Shown piece after piece: positions 45,071 to 54,558 of a stretch of 64,000 nt of DNA. Every line of letters begins with the position of its first letter. The stretch's first letter is position 1. Position numbers and translations under genes: made by a program. The notes under the pieces were generated by a model. That model did no database searches. It was not told the DNA's origin and saw only the letters and a list, made by a program, of their open reading frames with translations. Origin of the DNA: Gemmatimonadota bacterium. Lineage in GTDB: Bacteria; Gemmatimonadota; Gemmatimonadetes; Longimicrobiales; Gaopeijiaceae. The DNA is taken from assembly GCA_015664885.1 (NCBI GenBank), contig DQPL01000122.1:80177-144176 (forward strand), in the 5' to 3' direction.

Positions 45071-46548
45071 CGAGCAACGCGCTCGAATCTCAGGGCCCGC
45101 CAGAACAGGCGCTGACATCTGAGTCAGAGCCCCAGGACCTCGTCTGGCTCGACGAACTCACTCCGAGTCAGATCGTCTCCGAGCTCGACAAGTACATCAT
45201 CGGACAGGACGATGCCAAGAAGGCGGTCGCGATCGTGCTGCGGAATCGCTGGCGGCGGCAGCGTGTCGAGGAGGAGATGCGGCACGAGATCGCACCCAAC
45301 AACCTCATCCTCATCGGCCCGACTGGCGTGGGGAAGACAGAAATCGCACGCCGCCTCGCAGGCCTTGCGGGGGCCCCATTCCTGAAGGTGGAGGCCTCCA
45401 AGTTCACCGAGGTAGGATATGTGGGTCGAGACGTCGAGTCGATGATCCGTGATCTGGTCGACATTTCCATCAACCTGGTGCGCGCGGATCGCGAGTACGA
45501 GGTGCAGGAAACCGCCGGTAAGCGTGCAGAGGAGCGCATTTTGGAGCTGCTGTTGCCCGTGTCGAATCCGGACCCGGAGCCGCCTACGGGTGATGAGCGG
45601 CCGCACATTTTCGTTGCGGGGCCGACGGGCGTGGCCGAAGAACAGGAAGAGGGGGTGCTCGAACGTCGCCAACGCACCAGAGAGAAGCTGCGCAAGCTCC
45701 TCATAGACGGAAAACTCGAGGACCGCGAGATCGAGATCGAAGTGAGCCAGGCTCCGAACATCGAAGGCATGATGATCCCCGTGGGCGGTGGCGACGGGCT
45801 CGATCACAACTTCACCGAAATGTTGCAGGACATGCTGCCCAAGAAGACCAAGCGCCGGACCGTTTCGGTCTCCGAAGCGAGGCGGATCCTCCTGCAAGAC
45901 GAACTGGACAAGCTCGTCGACATGGACGAGGTGGTGAACGAAGCGCTGTACCGTGCTGAGGAAATGGGGATCGTCTTCCTGGACGAGATCGACAAGGTGG
46001 TGGGACTGCGGGGCGGGCAGGGGCCCGACGTGAGCCGCGAGGGCGTGCAGCGAGATCTGCTTCCGATTGTCGAGGGATCCACGGTCTCGACCAAGTACGG
46101 CCTGGTACGCACCGACCACATTCTCTTCATCGCTGCAGGTGCGTTCCACGTAGCGAAACCCTCCGACATGATTCCGGAGCTGCAAGGTCGCTTTCCGGTT
46201 CGCGTGGAGCTGCAGAGCCTGGGAGAGGAGGACTTCGTGCGCATTCTGCAGGAGCCAAAGAACGCGCTCCTGGAGCAATACCGTGCCATGATCGAGACCG
46301 AAGGCGCCAAGATCGAGTTTACCGACGATGCCATTGCGGAGATCGCGCGCATCGCGACGGAGCTCAACGAGCGTCTTGAGAACATCGGTGCGCGCAGGCT
46401 GCAGACCGTGATGACGACCCTGTTGGAAGAAGTGCTATTCAAGCTCCCGGAAGCGGGCACCGACGCCATACACGTCGACCCCGCCTTCGTACAGGACCGG
46501 CTCGCCAGGATTTCCGAGGACGAAGACCTCATCCGCTACATCCTCTGA
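45067..46548 (+). CDS. hslU: HslU ATPase subunit
   Basis: 493 residues. An AAA+ unfoldase with Walker [10 protein letters not shown] near 85, the [20 protein letters not shown] pore and sensor region, Walker [11 protein letters not shown], and the C-terminal [13 protein letters not shown] tail that inserts into HslV. The I domain (about 135-260) is larger than in E. coli (443 residues) and very acidic. It unfolds substrates for HslV. Its ATG overlaps hslV. Confidence 0.97.
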   Translation: MTSNALESQGPPEQALTSESEPQDLVWLDELTPSQIVSELDKYIIGQDDAKKAVAIVLRNRWRRQRVEEEMRHEIAPNNLILIGPTGVGKTEIARRLAGLAGAPFLKVEASKFTEVGYVGRDVESMIRDLVDISINLVRADREYEVQETAGKRAEERILELLLPVSNPDPEPPTGDERPHIFVAGPTGVAEEQEEGVLERRQRTREKLRKLLIDGKLEDREIEIEVSQAPNIEGMMIPVGGGDGLDHNFTEMLQDMLPKKTKRRTVSVSEARRILLQDELDKLVDMDEVVNEALYRAEEMGIVFLDEIDKVVGLRGGQGPDVSREGVQRDLLPIVEGSTVSTKYGLVRTDHILFIAAGAFHVAKPSDMIPELQGRFPVRVELQSLGEEDFVRILQEPKNALLEQYRAMIETEGAKIEFTDDAIAEIARIATELNERLENIGARRLQTVMTTLLEEVLFKLPEAGTDAIHVDPAFVQDRLARISEDEDLIRYIL

Positions 46549-46559
46549 AGTCGGACATC

Positions 46560-47462
46560 GTGGCCAAGAAGCGAGACTTCCTCGCCATTTCGGACTTCAG
46601 TCGGGACGATCTCAAGCAACTGCTCGAGCGTGCGTGCTCGCTGAAGTCGGGGGTCGATAGAGCGCAGCTTACAGGTAAGACGCTGGCGATGATTTTCCGC
46701 AAGAGCTCCACGCGCACCCGAGTGTCGTTCCAGGTGGGCATGAGCCAGCTCGGGGGGCACGCGATCTTCCTCTCGGACTCAGACAGCCAGATCGGTCGTG
46801 GTGAGTCCGTGCACGACACCGCGAAGGTGCTGTCCCGCTATGTCGACGGCATCATGATTCGCACCTTCGCGCACGCCGAGGTGGAGGAGTTTGCGCGGCA
46901 CGCTTCGGTTCCGGTGATCAATGGACTTACGGACCTCTTGCATCCGTGTCAGATCATCGCCGACCTGCAGACGATGGCTGAGGAGTTCGGCCGCGAGCAT
47001 GCGGCGCGCACCGTGGCGTGGATCGGGGATGGCAACAACATGGCCAATTCGTGGCTGAATGCGGCGTACCGCCTTGGCTTCTCGCTGCGCCTGGCGTGTC
47101 CCGAGGGGTATGACCCCGAACCTGAGCTACTGGCGCGGGCGCAGCGCGAGGCCGACGTCGTTCTGACTCGTGACCGGTCCGAAGCGGTGCAGGGAGCCGA
47201 TGTCGTCACGACCGATGTCTGGGCTTCGATGGGCCAGGAAGAGGAGGAGGCCGAGCGCATGGAGGCCTTCGAGACGTTTCTGGTGGACGAGTCCCTCATG
47301 GGCCAGGCGGCGCCGTCGGCGATCTTCCTCCACTGCTTGCCCGCCCACCGCGGGGAGGAAGTCACCGCGGGCGTCATCGACGGACCCCAGTCACGCATCT
47401 TCGACGAAGCCGAGAATCGTCTGCACGCGCAGAAAGCGATCATGCTGGAGCTGATGGCATGA
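46560..47462 (+). CDS. argF: ornithine carbamoyltransferase
   Basis: 300 residues. Carbamoyl-phosphate site MIFRKSSTRTRVSFQVGM (STRTR) and TDLLHPCQIIADLQT; ornithine-side Cys in the HCLPAHRGEEV motif near 257. It makes citrulline for arginine synthesis. GTG 46560 was used; the gap to hslU is 11 bases. No other arginine genes adjoin; the gene occupies the place codY has after hslU in Bacillus. The stop overlaps gcvT (ATGA). Confidence 0.95.
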   Translation: MAKKRDFLAISDFSRDDLKQLLERACSLKSGVDRAQLTGKTLAMIFRKSSTRTRVSFQVGMSQLGGHAIFLSDSDSQIGRGESVHDTAKVLSRYVDGIMIRTFAHAEVEEFARHASVPVINGLTDLLHPCQIIADLQTMAEEFGREHAARTVAWIGDGNNMANSWLNAAYRLGFSLRLACPEGYDPEPELLARAQREADVVLTRDRSEAVQGADVVTTDVWASMGQEEEEAERMEAFETFLVDESLMGQAAPSAIFLHCLPAHRGEEVTAGVIDGPQSRIFDEAENRLHAQKAIMLELMA

Positions 47463-48568
47463 GCGAGCAGCTCGAGCGCACCCCTCTTTACGACCGTCAC
47501 GTCGCGGCCGACGCAAAGATCGTTCCCTTCGCCGGCTTCGAGATGCCGGTTCAGTACCCGACGGGGATCACCGCGGAACACCGTGCTGTCCGAGAGGGGG
47601 CGGGGCTCTTCGACGTCTCGCACATGGGTGAATTCGTCGTGCGCGGTCCGCAGGCGCTGGAGTTGATTCAACACGTTTCGGTGAACGACGCTGCCAAGAT
47701 GGAGGTCGGCCAAGCTCAGTATTCGGCGATGTGTCTGGAGGACGGCGGCATCATCGACGATCTCCTGATCTACCGCTTCCGCGGGCACTACATGCTGGTC
47801 GTGAACGCGTCCAACTTGGCCAAGGACTGGGCCTGGATCGAGCGCCAGTCAGAGGCGTTCGAGTGCGAGCTGGAAGACGTGTCCGAGCGCACTGGGCTGA
47901 TCGCGCTACAGGGCCCTGCGGCACGAGAGATCCTACGGCCGCTCGCGAGCATCGATGTCGATGACGTGAAATACTACCGCTTCTCGGAGGGCTCGGTCGC
48001 CGGCGCTCCCGCCGTCATCAGCGGGACTGGCTATACTGGCGAGGACGGGTTCGAGTTGTACGTGGACGCGAACGATGCGCCTCGGGTGTGGGACGCGTTA
48101 CTGGATGAGGGCTCCGGCGCCGGCCTGATCCCGGTTGGCCTCGGGGCTCGTGATTCGCTTCGCCTGGAAATGGGATACGCGCTCTACGGCAGTGATCTCG
48201 ACGAGCAGCATACGACGCTCGAAGCTGGCCTCGGCTGGGTGACGAAGCTCGACAAGGGGGACTTCGTCGGTCGTGACGCGCTCCTCGCTCAGAAGGAAGC
48301 GGGAGTGGTGCGCCGGCTCGTTGCGATGTCCCTCCAAACAAGGGGCTTTCCTCGGCCGGGCTATGATGTGACGCATGGTGGCGAGGTGATTGGCAAGGTT
48401 ACGAGCGGCACCGTCAGTCCTTCGCTGGGGATTGGGGTCGCGATGGGCTATGTCCCGACCGAGTTGTCCAAGCCCGGTACCATGCTCCAGATCGACGTAC
48501 GGGGACGGCCAATCGAGGTCGCGGTGCAGCGCGCGCCGTTTTACACCGGGGGCTCGATCAAACGGTGA
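47459..48568 (+). CDS. gcvT: aminomethyltransferase (glycine cleavage T protein)
   Basis: 369 residues that pass the methylene group from the lipoyl-H protein to THF, giving methylene-THF. Motifs: [31 protein letters not shown], the folate segment [13 protein letters not shown] and [18 protein letters not shown] with the catalytic Asp. The product is the substrate of the MTHFR domains at the left of the window. gcvH and gcvP are not adjacent. Both ends overlap neighbours by four bases. Confidence 0.96.
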   Translation: MSEQLERTPLYDRHVAADAKIVPFAGFEMPVQYPTGITAEHRAVREGAGLFDVSHMGEFVVRGPQALELIQHVSVNDAAKMEVGQAQYSAMCLEDGGIIDDLLIYRFRGHYMLVVNASNLAKDWAWIERQSEAFECELEDVSERTGLIALQGPAAREILRPLASIDVDDVKYYRFSEGSVAGAPAVISGTGYTGEDGFELYVDANDAPRVWDALLDEGSGAGLIPVGLGARDSLRLEMGYALYGSDLDEQHTTLEAGLGWVTKLDKGDFVGRDALLAQKEAGVVRRLVAMSLQTRGFPRPGYDVTHGGEVIGKVTSGTVSPSLGIGVAMGYVPTELSKPGTMLQIDVRGRPIEVAVQRAPFYTGGSIKR

Positions 48569-49068
48569 TCCGCATCGGCATCCTTACGGTGAGCGACGGA
48601 TGCGCGCGCGGTGAGCGTGAGGACCGCAGTGGTGCTCTCATCGACGTCTGGTGCACCGAGAAGGGACATGAGGCCGCGGCTCGTGAGGTCGTTCCTGACG
48701 AGACCACGGACATCGTGCGTCGTCTCGTGTCCTGGTGCGACGATCTCGGCTTGGACGTGATCGTGACCACGGGCGGCACGGGCCTCACGCCTCGCGACGT
48801 AACACCCGAGGCGACCAAGTCCGTGCTCGATCGGGAAGCGCCGGGAATCGCCGAGCAAATACGCGTGGTCGGTCTCGAGAGCACTCCGTACTCCGCTCTG
48901 TCGCGCGGGGTGGCTGGCACCCGAGCGCGAACTCTCATCGTGAACCTGCCGGGGAGCCCCGGGGGCGTACGAGACGGCCTGGCGGTGCTCGGTCCGCTGC
49001 TCGTGCACGCGGTGGACTTGCTGGGTGGCGAAGGGCGGACTCACGAGCCACCGCCCGACGGGTCATGA
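48565..49068 (+). CDS. mog: molybdopterin adenylyltransferase-type protein (MogA/MoaB)
   Basis: 167 residues. The opening [20 protein letters not shown] and the motif [17 protein letters not shown] are diagnostic, and [16 protein letters not shown] completes the MPT site. It activates molybdopterin with ATP before metal insertion. MogA and MoaB cannot be separated by eye; no other moa or moe genes are near. The GTG start overlaps gcvT, and the stop overlaps the regulator gene. Confidence 0.9.
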   Translation: MIRIGILTVSDGCARGEREDRSGALIDVWCTEKGHEAAAREVVPDETTDIVRRLVSWCDDLGLDVIVTTGGTGLTPRDVTPEATKSVLDREAPGIAEQIRVVGLESTPYSALSRGVAGTRARTLIVNLPGSPGGVRDGLAVLGPLLVHAVDLLGGEGRTHEPPPDGS

Positions 49069-50735
49069 CCGAGGACCGGGTTCTCATCTCGACGCACGAC
49101 CTGGCGCGTGCGGGGCAGCTCAGGGACGGCTTCAAGTCCGCCGGTTACTCGACGGATCTGGTGACGCCGGATGAAGAACTGACGACCGACGACGGCGCGG
49201 TTTTGCTTGTGCTCACCGGAGGGCTCGCCGAGGGTGGGGGAGCCCTGGCTAGACAGGCGAGGCAGGTGCTCGACATTCCGGTCTTCGCCCTCGCGTCGTC
49301 CGCGGAGTTGGCGCCGGCGCTGCGACCTGGCTTCGACGAGGTCTTTCCGGCTACGTCGCACGTCGACGATGTGGTTCTCGTGGGCAGTCGACTCATCGAG
49401 CGGGGGCGGCTGCAGGCGCTGACGGGCATCATCGGTGAGACCGACGCGATGCGTCAGGTGATGGAACGCGTGGTACAAATCGCGCCGGTCGCTTCGACTG
49501 TGCTCGTCACCGGCGAGTCGGGCACCGGCAAGGAGCTCATTGCCCGCGGCATCCACTTGCTCTCGCCACGTCGGCACAAGCCCTTCATCCCTGTGAATGT
49601 GGCCGCGCTCTCGGACACGCTGGTCGAGTCTGAATTGTTCGGGCACGAAAAGGGCGCGTTCACGGGCGCGATCGACGCGCGCAAGGGCCTCTTCGAGCTG
49701 TCCGACGGCGGTACGATCTTCCTGGACGAAATTGGCGACATGCCACTCGCCACACAGACCAAGCTTCTGAGGGTGCTGGAGCAACGGGAGTTTCACCGAG
49801 TCGGCGGCGAGAAGAGCATCAAGGTCGACGTCCGCATCGTCGCTGCGACCAATCAGGACCTGAGGCAACTCATCGCGATCGGGGAATTTCGGCGCGATCT
49901 GTTCTTCCGATTGAACGTCTTAGGTATCGAGCTTCCGCCGCTCCGGGATCGCCGTGACGACATCCCGCTTCTGGTCCAGGCCTACGTTGAGGAAGTATCG
50001 GAGCGTCTCAAGCGCGACTTCCCGGGCATCTCGGCCGAAGCGATGGAGATGCTCACTGCGTACTCCTGGCCGGGGAACGTTCGCGAGCTGCGGAATCTAG
50101 TCGAGTCGATGGTCGTGCTCGCACCCGGTCACATCATTCGCAGCGAGGACATTCCGGACGAGGTTCGCGCGGGCCGTGGTCCGTCGTTGTTGCCAGCCCC
50201 GATCCCCAGAGCCACGAGGGAAGGCACAGGTGATCTCCGGCCTGAGCTCGAATTCGTGTTTCGCACGCTCGTCGACCTCCGAGTCGATATGGACGATCTG
50301 CGCCGAGAGTTCGATGTGTATCGACGAGGGGAGGGCATTGCGTTGCCCGGCGAGCCCGTGCTCGGCCGGGTGGCTCCGGTGCTCCCCTCCCGTCACGGCA
50401 TCGAGATCGGAGCTTATTCTCGCGGCGCCGATACCAGCGAGTTCGACGACGTCGTCATTTCGACCGAACACGCTGCAAGCAGCGTGGTCCCCGACGTACA
50501 GGGCGCGTCACCCGGCGCACACGGCGTGTCACCTGCCGCACACGGCGTGCCGGTGACCGACTCCGATAACGTCGTGGTCTTCCGTCCTGGCATGACGATG
50601 GAGGACCTCGAGCGTCAAGCGATCACTGCGGCGCTTTCGTCGGTAAACGGAAATCGTCGCAAGGCGGCGGAGCTGCTCGGAATCGGAGAGCGCACGCTCT
50701 ATCGGAAGATCTCAAAGTACGAGCTGGACGACTGA
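49065..50735 (+). CDS. sigma-54-dependent NtrC-type regulator with degenerate receiver
   Basis: 556 residues. Residues 1-118 fold like a receiver, but the beta3 Asp is missing (VLLVLTGG instead), so it is probably not phosphorylated. The AAA+ domain has Walker A GESGTGKE near 148, GAFTGA near 197, which contacts sigma-54, and Walker [13 protein letters not shown] variable linker contains two imperfect copies of a [17 protein letters not shown] unit (about 50500-50550). The C-terminus is a Fis helix-turn-helix ([20 protein letters not shown]). It activates unknown promoters. Last gene of the run, overlapping mog by four bases. Confidence 0.93.
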   Translation: MTEDRVLISTHDLARAGQLRDGFKSAGYSTDLVTPDEELTTDDGAVLLVLTGGLAEGGGALARQARQVLDIPVFALASSAELAPALRPGFDEVFPATSHVDDVVLVGSRLIERGRLQALTGIIGETDAMRQVMERVVQIAPVASTVLVTGESGTGKELIARGIHLLSPRRHKPFIPVNVAALSDTLVESELFGHEKGAFTGAIDARKGLFELSDGGTIFLDEIGDMPLATQTKLLRVLEQREFHRVGGEKSIKVDVRIVAATNQDLRQLIAIGEFRRDLFFRLNVLGIELPPLRDRRDDIPLLVQAYVEEVSERLKRDFPGISAEAMEMLTAYSWPGNVRELRNLVESMVVLAPGHIIRSEDIPDEVRAGRGPSLLPAPIPRATREGTGDLRPELEFVFRTLVDLRVDMDDLRREFDVYRRGEGIALPGEPVLGRVAPVLPSRHGIEIGAYSRGADTSEFDDVVISTEHAASSVVPDVQGASPGAHGVSPAAHGVPVTDSDNVVVFRPGMTMEDLERQAITAALSSVNGNRRKAAELLGIGERTLYRKISKYELDD

Positions 50736-50752
50736 GGCTCAGTTTCGCTCTG

Positions 50753-51379
50753 CTAGCCGTTTCCGGAACGGCCGGCGCGGGCGCGCGCGCGCGCCCGTTC
50801 GGCCTGGATGCGGCGTAGGATCACACTCCAGGCGGCCGTCTGCTCCAGGCCGTATGCCAGGGTGAGGTCCGACTCGAGATCGACGTTGCTGCTGAACGCG
50901 TAGACCGCCATTTCGGTGACGCGTTGGCGCAGGCGTCGTTCGCCCCAACTGGGCGTGACCGCGACGATCGACGTGGGTCGGAGCCTGATGCCTCGCGACA
51001 CCAGCTGCACCTCTTCGGGCACGAATCGTTCGTCGGGCTGCTCGGAGAAGAATGACACGAGAAAGAGCGTCGCCGACTCCTCGATGCCCGGAGCATTCCT
51101 ATGAGCGTTGGACATGCTGGACAAGCGGCGATACGTGTCTGGCGCCGTCACGCGCGTGGCCGACTCCTCAAGCGGAGTTACGAGGATGCGCAGCGCACCG
51201 CTCGTGAGCGAAAGCGAGATCTCTTCCTGCCGCAGCGTGCCATGTCCCGGCGGAGGTAGCCTCTCGAACGAATCCGTGGCGGCACTGCCGCCCTCCATGC
51301 CCGGTGGAACCGCGCAGCCGCTCATGTAGGAGCCCACTACGAGCATGAAGGCCAGAAATACCTGCGCTGTCGGCCGCAT
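50753..51379 (-). CDS. uncharacterised lipoprotein with an Arg/Ala-repeat tail
   Basis: 208 residues. A type II signal ends MSGCAVPPG with a lipobox Cys, so it should be membrane-anchored. The mature domain (EEISLSLTSGALRILVTPL to RLRQRVTEMAVYAFSSNVDL) has mixed alpha/beta character and no family I can name. The C-terminus is RARARARAGRSG, encoded by a run of at least seven GC dinucleotides (50781-50794). ATG 51379 shares one base with the engB stop (TGATG), so it is the last gene of the lon-engB unit. Such dinucleotide runs are prone to slippage. Confidence 0.7.
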   Translation of the reverse strand: MRPTAQVFLAFMLVVGSYMSGCAVPPGMEGGSAATDSFERLPPPGHGTLRQEEISLSLTSGALRILVTPLEESATRVTAPDTYRRLSSMSNAHRNAPGIEESATLFLVSFFSEQPDERFVPEEVQLVSRGIRLRPTSIVAVTPSWGERRLRQRVTEMAVYAFSSNVDLESDLTLAYGLEQTAAWSVILRRIQAERARARARAGRSGNG

Positions 51380-52011
51380 CAGGCTTCTTCCGCGTCCAGG
51401 ACGAGTTCGTCGAGAGCTTCGAGCAGGACCTCGCGTCCCTCTCCCGTCTTCGACGAGAAGGGAACGACCTGCTCCTCCCCGACGCTCAGTCCTTCGCATA
51501 TGCGCTGGATGGCTTTCTCACGTTGCGTCTTCTTCAGCTTATCCATCTTGGTGAGCACGACCAACGTAGGTACGCCCAACTCTGAAAGGTACGTGATCAT
51601 GTTGAGGTCGTGATCCGTAGGATCTCGCCGTGCGTCCATCAAGTGCACAAGGCCCTGAACCCCACCCGAAGCACTCAGATACCATTCTATCAGTTCGGAC
51701 CAGGCTTTGCGCATCGCCTTCGGCACCTTCGCGTACCCGTAGCCGGGCAGGTCGACGAGGAAGAATCGCTCGTTCACCAGGAAGAAGTTGATGGTTCTCG
51801 TCTTTCCGGGAGTCGCAGAGACCCGCGCGATCTTCTTTCGCGTCCGGCGCAGCAGAGTGTTGATGAGCGACGACTTCCCCACGTTGGAGCGGCCGGAGAA
51901 CGCAATTTGAGGAAGGGTGCCTGTCGAAGCCCCAGCGGTCGAAGCCCCAGCGGGTGAAGCCCCGCCCGGCTGAGCAATCGTACCAGCGTACTCGACCGTC
52001 TTGATTTTCAT
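51379..52011 (-). CDS. engB: ribosome-biogenesis GTP-binding protein EngB/YsxC
   Basis: 210 residues. G motifs are GRSNVGKSSLIN (G1), KTRTINFF (G2), DLPGYGYAKVPK (G3), TKMDK (G4) and SSKTGEG (G5). It helps late assembly of the large ribosomal subunit. Before G1 the N-terminus has a short repeat, ASPAGASTAGASTG, from about three near-identical 15-base units (51925-51970), not typical of the family. The ATG overlaps the lon stop (ATGA). In Bacillus the corresponding ysxC also follows lon. Confidence 0.95.
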   Translation of the reverse strand: MKIKTVEYAGTIAQPGGASPAGASTAGASTGTLPQIAFSGRSNVGKSSLINTLLRRTRKKIARVSATPGKTRTINFFLVNERFFLVDLPGYGYAKVPKAMRKAWSELIEWYLSASGGVQGLVHLMDARRDPTDHDLNMITYLSELGVPTLVVLTKMDKLKKTQREKAIQRICEGLSVGEEQVVPFSSKTGEGREVLLEALDELVLDAEEA

Positions 52012-54419
52012 CCGTGGGGGAGCGGCGTTCCGAGCCCAACGGCGTGAGACGCCTGATGGCGGCGGAGGGGGCTGTCGAGCAGTACGGCGTCCATCACCTC
52101 GTCCATGGTGCGTACGAGTTCGAACGCCACGCTCTCCTTGACCTCTGCCGGCAGAAGCTCCAGGTCCGACGCGTTCGCGGCCGGAAGCACGACCTTGCGC
52201 ATGCCGTTCCTGAGTGCAGCGACCGCTTTCTCCTTGATTCCGCCAACGCCCAATACCCTTCCGCGGAGCGTGATCTCACCCGTCATTGCGACGTCGGCGC
52301 GCGTGGGCCTGCCCATCAGTGCAGAGATCAAGGCAACCGCGATGGTGATACCGGCGGAAGGCCCGTCCTTCGGCGTCGCACCCTCGGGGATGTGGATGTG
52401 CACGTCGATCTTCGAGTGGAACTGAGGATCGAGTCCGAGCAGCTCCGATCTGGAGCGGGCGTACGTCACAGCGGCGTGGGCCGACTCCTTCATCACGTCA
52501 CCGAGCGTCCCAGTAAGTCGCAGTTCCCCGCCACCCGGTATCACTGCCACCTCGACATCGAGCACCTCGCCTCCGGCAGCAGTCCAGGCCAAGCCATTGG
52601 CGATGCCGATGCGCTCGCTGTCCTCGTCTCGATCAGTCGGAGAATAGGGCGGGGGTCCGAGCAAGTCCTTCAGGCCCTCCGGCTCGAGAGTCGCCGCCAT
52701 CGCTACGCCGTCTGCCACGCCTCGTGCCACCTTTCGTGCGATGCGCGCTAGGCGTCGGTCGAGCTCGCGCACGCCGGCCTCTCGCGTGTACCGGAGGATC
52801 ACGTCGTGGATCGTGGCGTTCGAGAGCGAGAGCGCACCCGGCGCGAGTCCGTGGCGCTCGGCTTGCTTCGGCCACAGGAACCGACTCGCGATCTCACGTT
52901 TTTCGGTGTCCAGATAGCCGGGAAGGCGGATGATCTCCATGCGGTCGCGAAGCGGCTCCGGGATCCCCTGGAGTGTGTTCGCGGTGGTGATGAACAGGAC
53001 TTCGGACAGGTCGTATTCCAACTCCAGATAGTGGTCCGAAAAGGTGCGGTTCTGCTCCGGGTCGAGCACTTCCAACAGCGCGGCGCCGGGATCCCCGTGG
53101 AAGTCCTGGGCGATCTTGTCGACCTCGTCGAGCAGGAAGACCGGGTTCCGCGTCCCACTCCGGCGCATGCCCTGCACGATTCGGCCAGGCAACGCCCCCA
53201 CATACGTGCGTCGATGTCCTCGGATCTCGGCCTCATCCCGTACACCGCCAAGGCTTACGCGCACGAACTCGCGTCCCAGCGCCTGAGCGATGCTTCGGCC
53301 CAGGGAGGTCTTCCCGACGCCCGGGGGGCCAACCAGGCAAAGGATCGGCCCCCGCATTTCCTTGACCAGCGACAGCACCGCTACGTGGTCGAGGATGCGC
53401 TCCTTGACCTCCCCCAGGCCGAAGTGCTCAGACTCGAGGATGCGCGACGCATGTTCAACGGAGAGGTTGTCGGCCGAGCGCGCGGCCCACGGCAGCGCAA
53501 CGATCCAGTCGAGGTGTGATCGAATGACCGCCGCCTCCGGTGCCACCGGATTCAGTTTCTTGAGGCGTGAGAGTTCTTTGTGCGCCCGCTCCTGGGCGTG
53601 CGGCGGCAGGTCGGCGCTGTGTACTGCCTCCTCGATCTCTCGCCACTCAGCGTCCTCGTCCTCTGCGGGCTCCCGGTGGATCGTGCTGAAGGCGGCGCCG
53701 ACGTCCGGCACACGCTCGCTGCCCAACTGGAGCTGGATTTGGCGGTCGAGCTTGGCCTCGATACGCATGATCTCGAGTTCCCGTACCAGGCATTCCTGCA
53801 GCAACTCGAGTTGTTCCGTCGCTCCGGTTGCTTCCAATAGCTCCTGTTTCTCCAGCGACGGCAGGATCAAGTGCCCGGCGACGAGATGCGCAAAGCGCAC
53901 TCGGTCCCCCTCCGCCGACAGAATGCCGGAGAGAATCTCCGGAACGCGCTCGTGCAGCCGCGCGTACTCGGCGTAGAGGCTCACCACGGTTCGCGTGAGC
54001 GACTGCAATTCGGTTGGGGTCGGGCCGGCTTCTTCGGTCTCCCGGTCCGTCAGCAGTTCCACCGATGCTCGGAGGGCCGCCGTCGTCGTGGTCAGTCGAC
54101 GGATCCGTGCCCGACCGAGACCCTCTAGCACCACACGAAGCGTGCCGTCCGGCAGGCTGGAAACCTGCACCACGCGCGCGACAGTACCAACGCGAAAGAG
54201 ATCGGCGCTGCCAGGCTCGTCGATCGCCGGATCACGCTGAGCGACCAGGAGCACTAGATCGTCTCCTTCACACGCCTCGTCGAGCGCGGCCAACGAGCGG
54301 GCCCGCCCGATGAGCAGGGGCAGCACGATGTAGGGGAAGAATACTAGATCCCGCAGCGGGACCACGGGAAGGCGATCGGGCAATTCTACCTGGTCCTCGA
54401 CCCTGATGAGGTTCGGCAT
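52008..54419 (-). CDS. lon: ATP-dependent protease Lon
   Basis: 803 residues from ATG 54419. The N-terminal substrate domain begins LPVVPLRDLVFFPYIVLPL; Walker A is GPPGVGKTS near 366, with the downstream RGHRRTYVGALPG. The protease domain has the Ser in PKDGPSAGIT near 687 and the Lys in GIKEKAVAALRNG near 733, the Ser-Lys dyad. A 63-base longer frame from a TTG is possible but has no ribosome site. It degrades damaged and regulatory proteins. It lies 139 bases after clpX, with a palindrome in the gap. Confidence 0.97.
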   Translation of the reverse strand: MPNLIRVEDQVELPDRLPVVPLRDLVFFPYIVLPLLIGRARSLAALDEACEGDDLVLLVAQRDPAIDEPGSADLFRVGTVARVVQVSSLPDGTLRVVLEGLGRARIRRLTTTTAALRASVELLTDRETEEAGPTPTELQSLTRTVVSLYAEYARLHERVPEILSGILSAEGDRVRFAHLVAGHLILPSLEKQELLEATGATEQLELLQECLVRELEIMRIEAKLDRQIQLQLGSERVPDVGAAFSTIHREPAEDEDAEWREIEEAVHSADLPPHAQERAHKELSRLKKLNPVAPEAAVIRSHLDWIVALPWAARSADNLSVEHASRILESEHFGLGEVKERILDHVAVLSLVKEMRGPILCLVGPPGVGKTSLGRSIAQALGREFVRVSLGGVRDEAEIRGHRRTYVGALPGRIVQGMRRSGTRNPVFLLDEVDKIAQDFHGDPGAALLEVLDPEQNRTFSDHYLELEYDLSEVLFITTANTLQGIPEPLRDRMEIIRLPGYLDTEKREIASRFLWPKQAERHGLAPGALSLSNATIHDVILRYTREAGVRELDRRLARIARKVARGVADGVAMAATLEPEGLKDLLGPPPYSPTDRDEDSERIGIANGLAWTAAGGEVLDVEVAVIPGGGELRLTGTLGDVMKESAHAAVTYARSRSELLGLDPQFHSKIDVHIHIPEGATPKDGPSAGITIAVALISALMGRPTRADVAMTGEITLRGRVLGVGGIKEKAVAALRNGMRKVVLPAANASDLELLPAEVKESVAFELVRTMDEVMDAVLLDSPLRRHQASHAVGLGTPLPHG

Positions 54420-54516
54420 GCGAAGCAGCTTGTGCAGCGAGGGGCGTCGGCGCCTATCGTACCCCTTGGCGGGTTCCAGCAACAGGGACGCACCGCTGAG
54501 ATAGGCGCTGAGGCCA

Positions 54517-54537
54517 TTGTTGTCGTGCGGGCAACAA
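54517..54537. promoter_or_regulatory. lon: inverted repeat upstream of lon
   Basis: TTGTTG and CAACAA form a perfect six-base inverted repeat with a nine-base spacer in the clpX-lon gap. The 6-9-6 geometry resembles repressor sites of heat-shock type genes (the CIRCE element also has a nine-base spacer), but the sequence is not CIRCE or HAIR. It may be a lon-specific operator. Confidence 0.4.
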
Positions 54538-54558
54538 GTCTAGGCCTGAAAAGTACTG

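Noticed and set aside
45124..46278. 384-codon minus-strand frame
   Set aside because: Antisense to hslU, low complexity, no homology seen.
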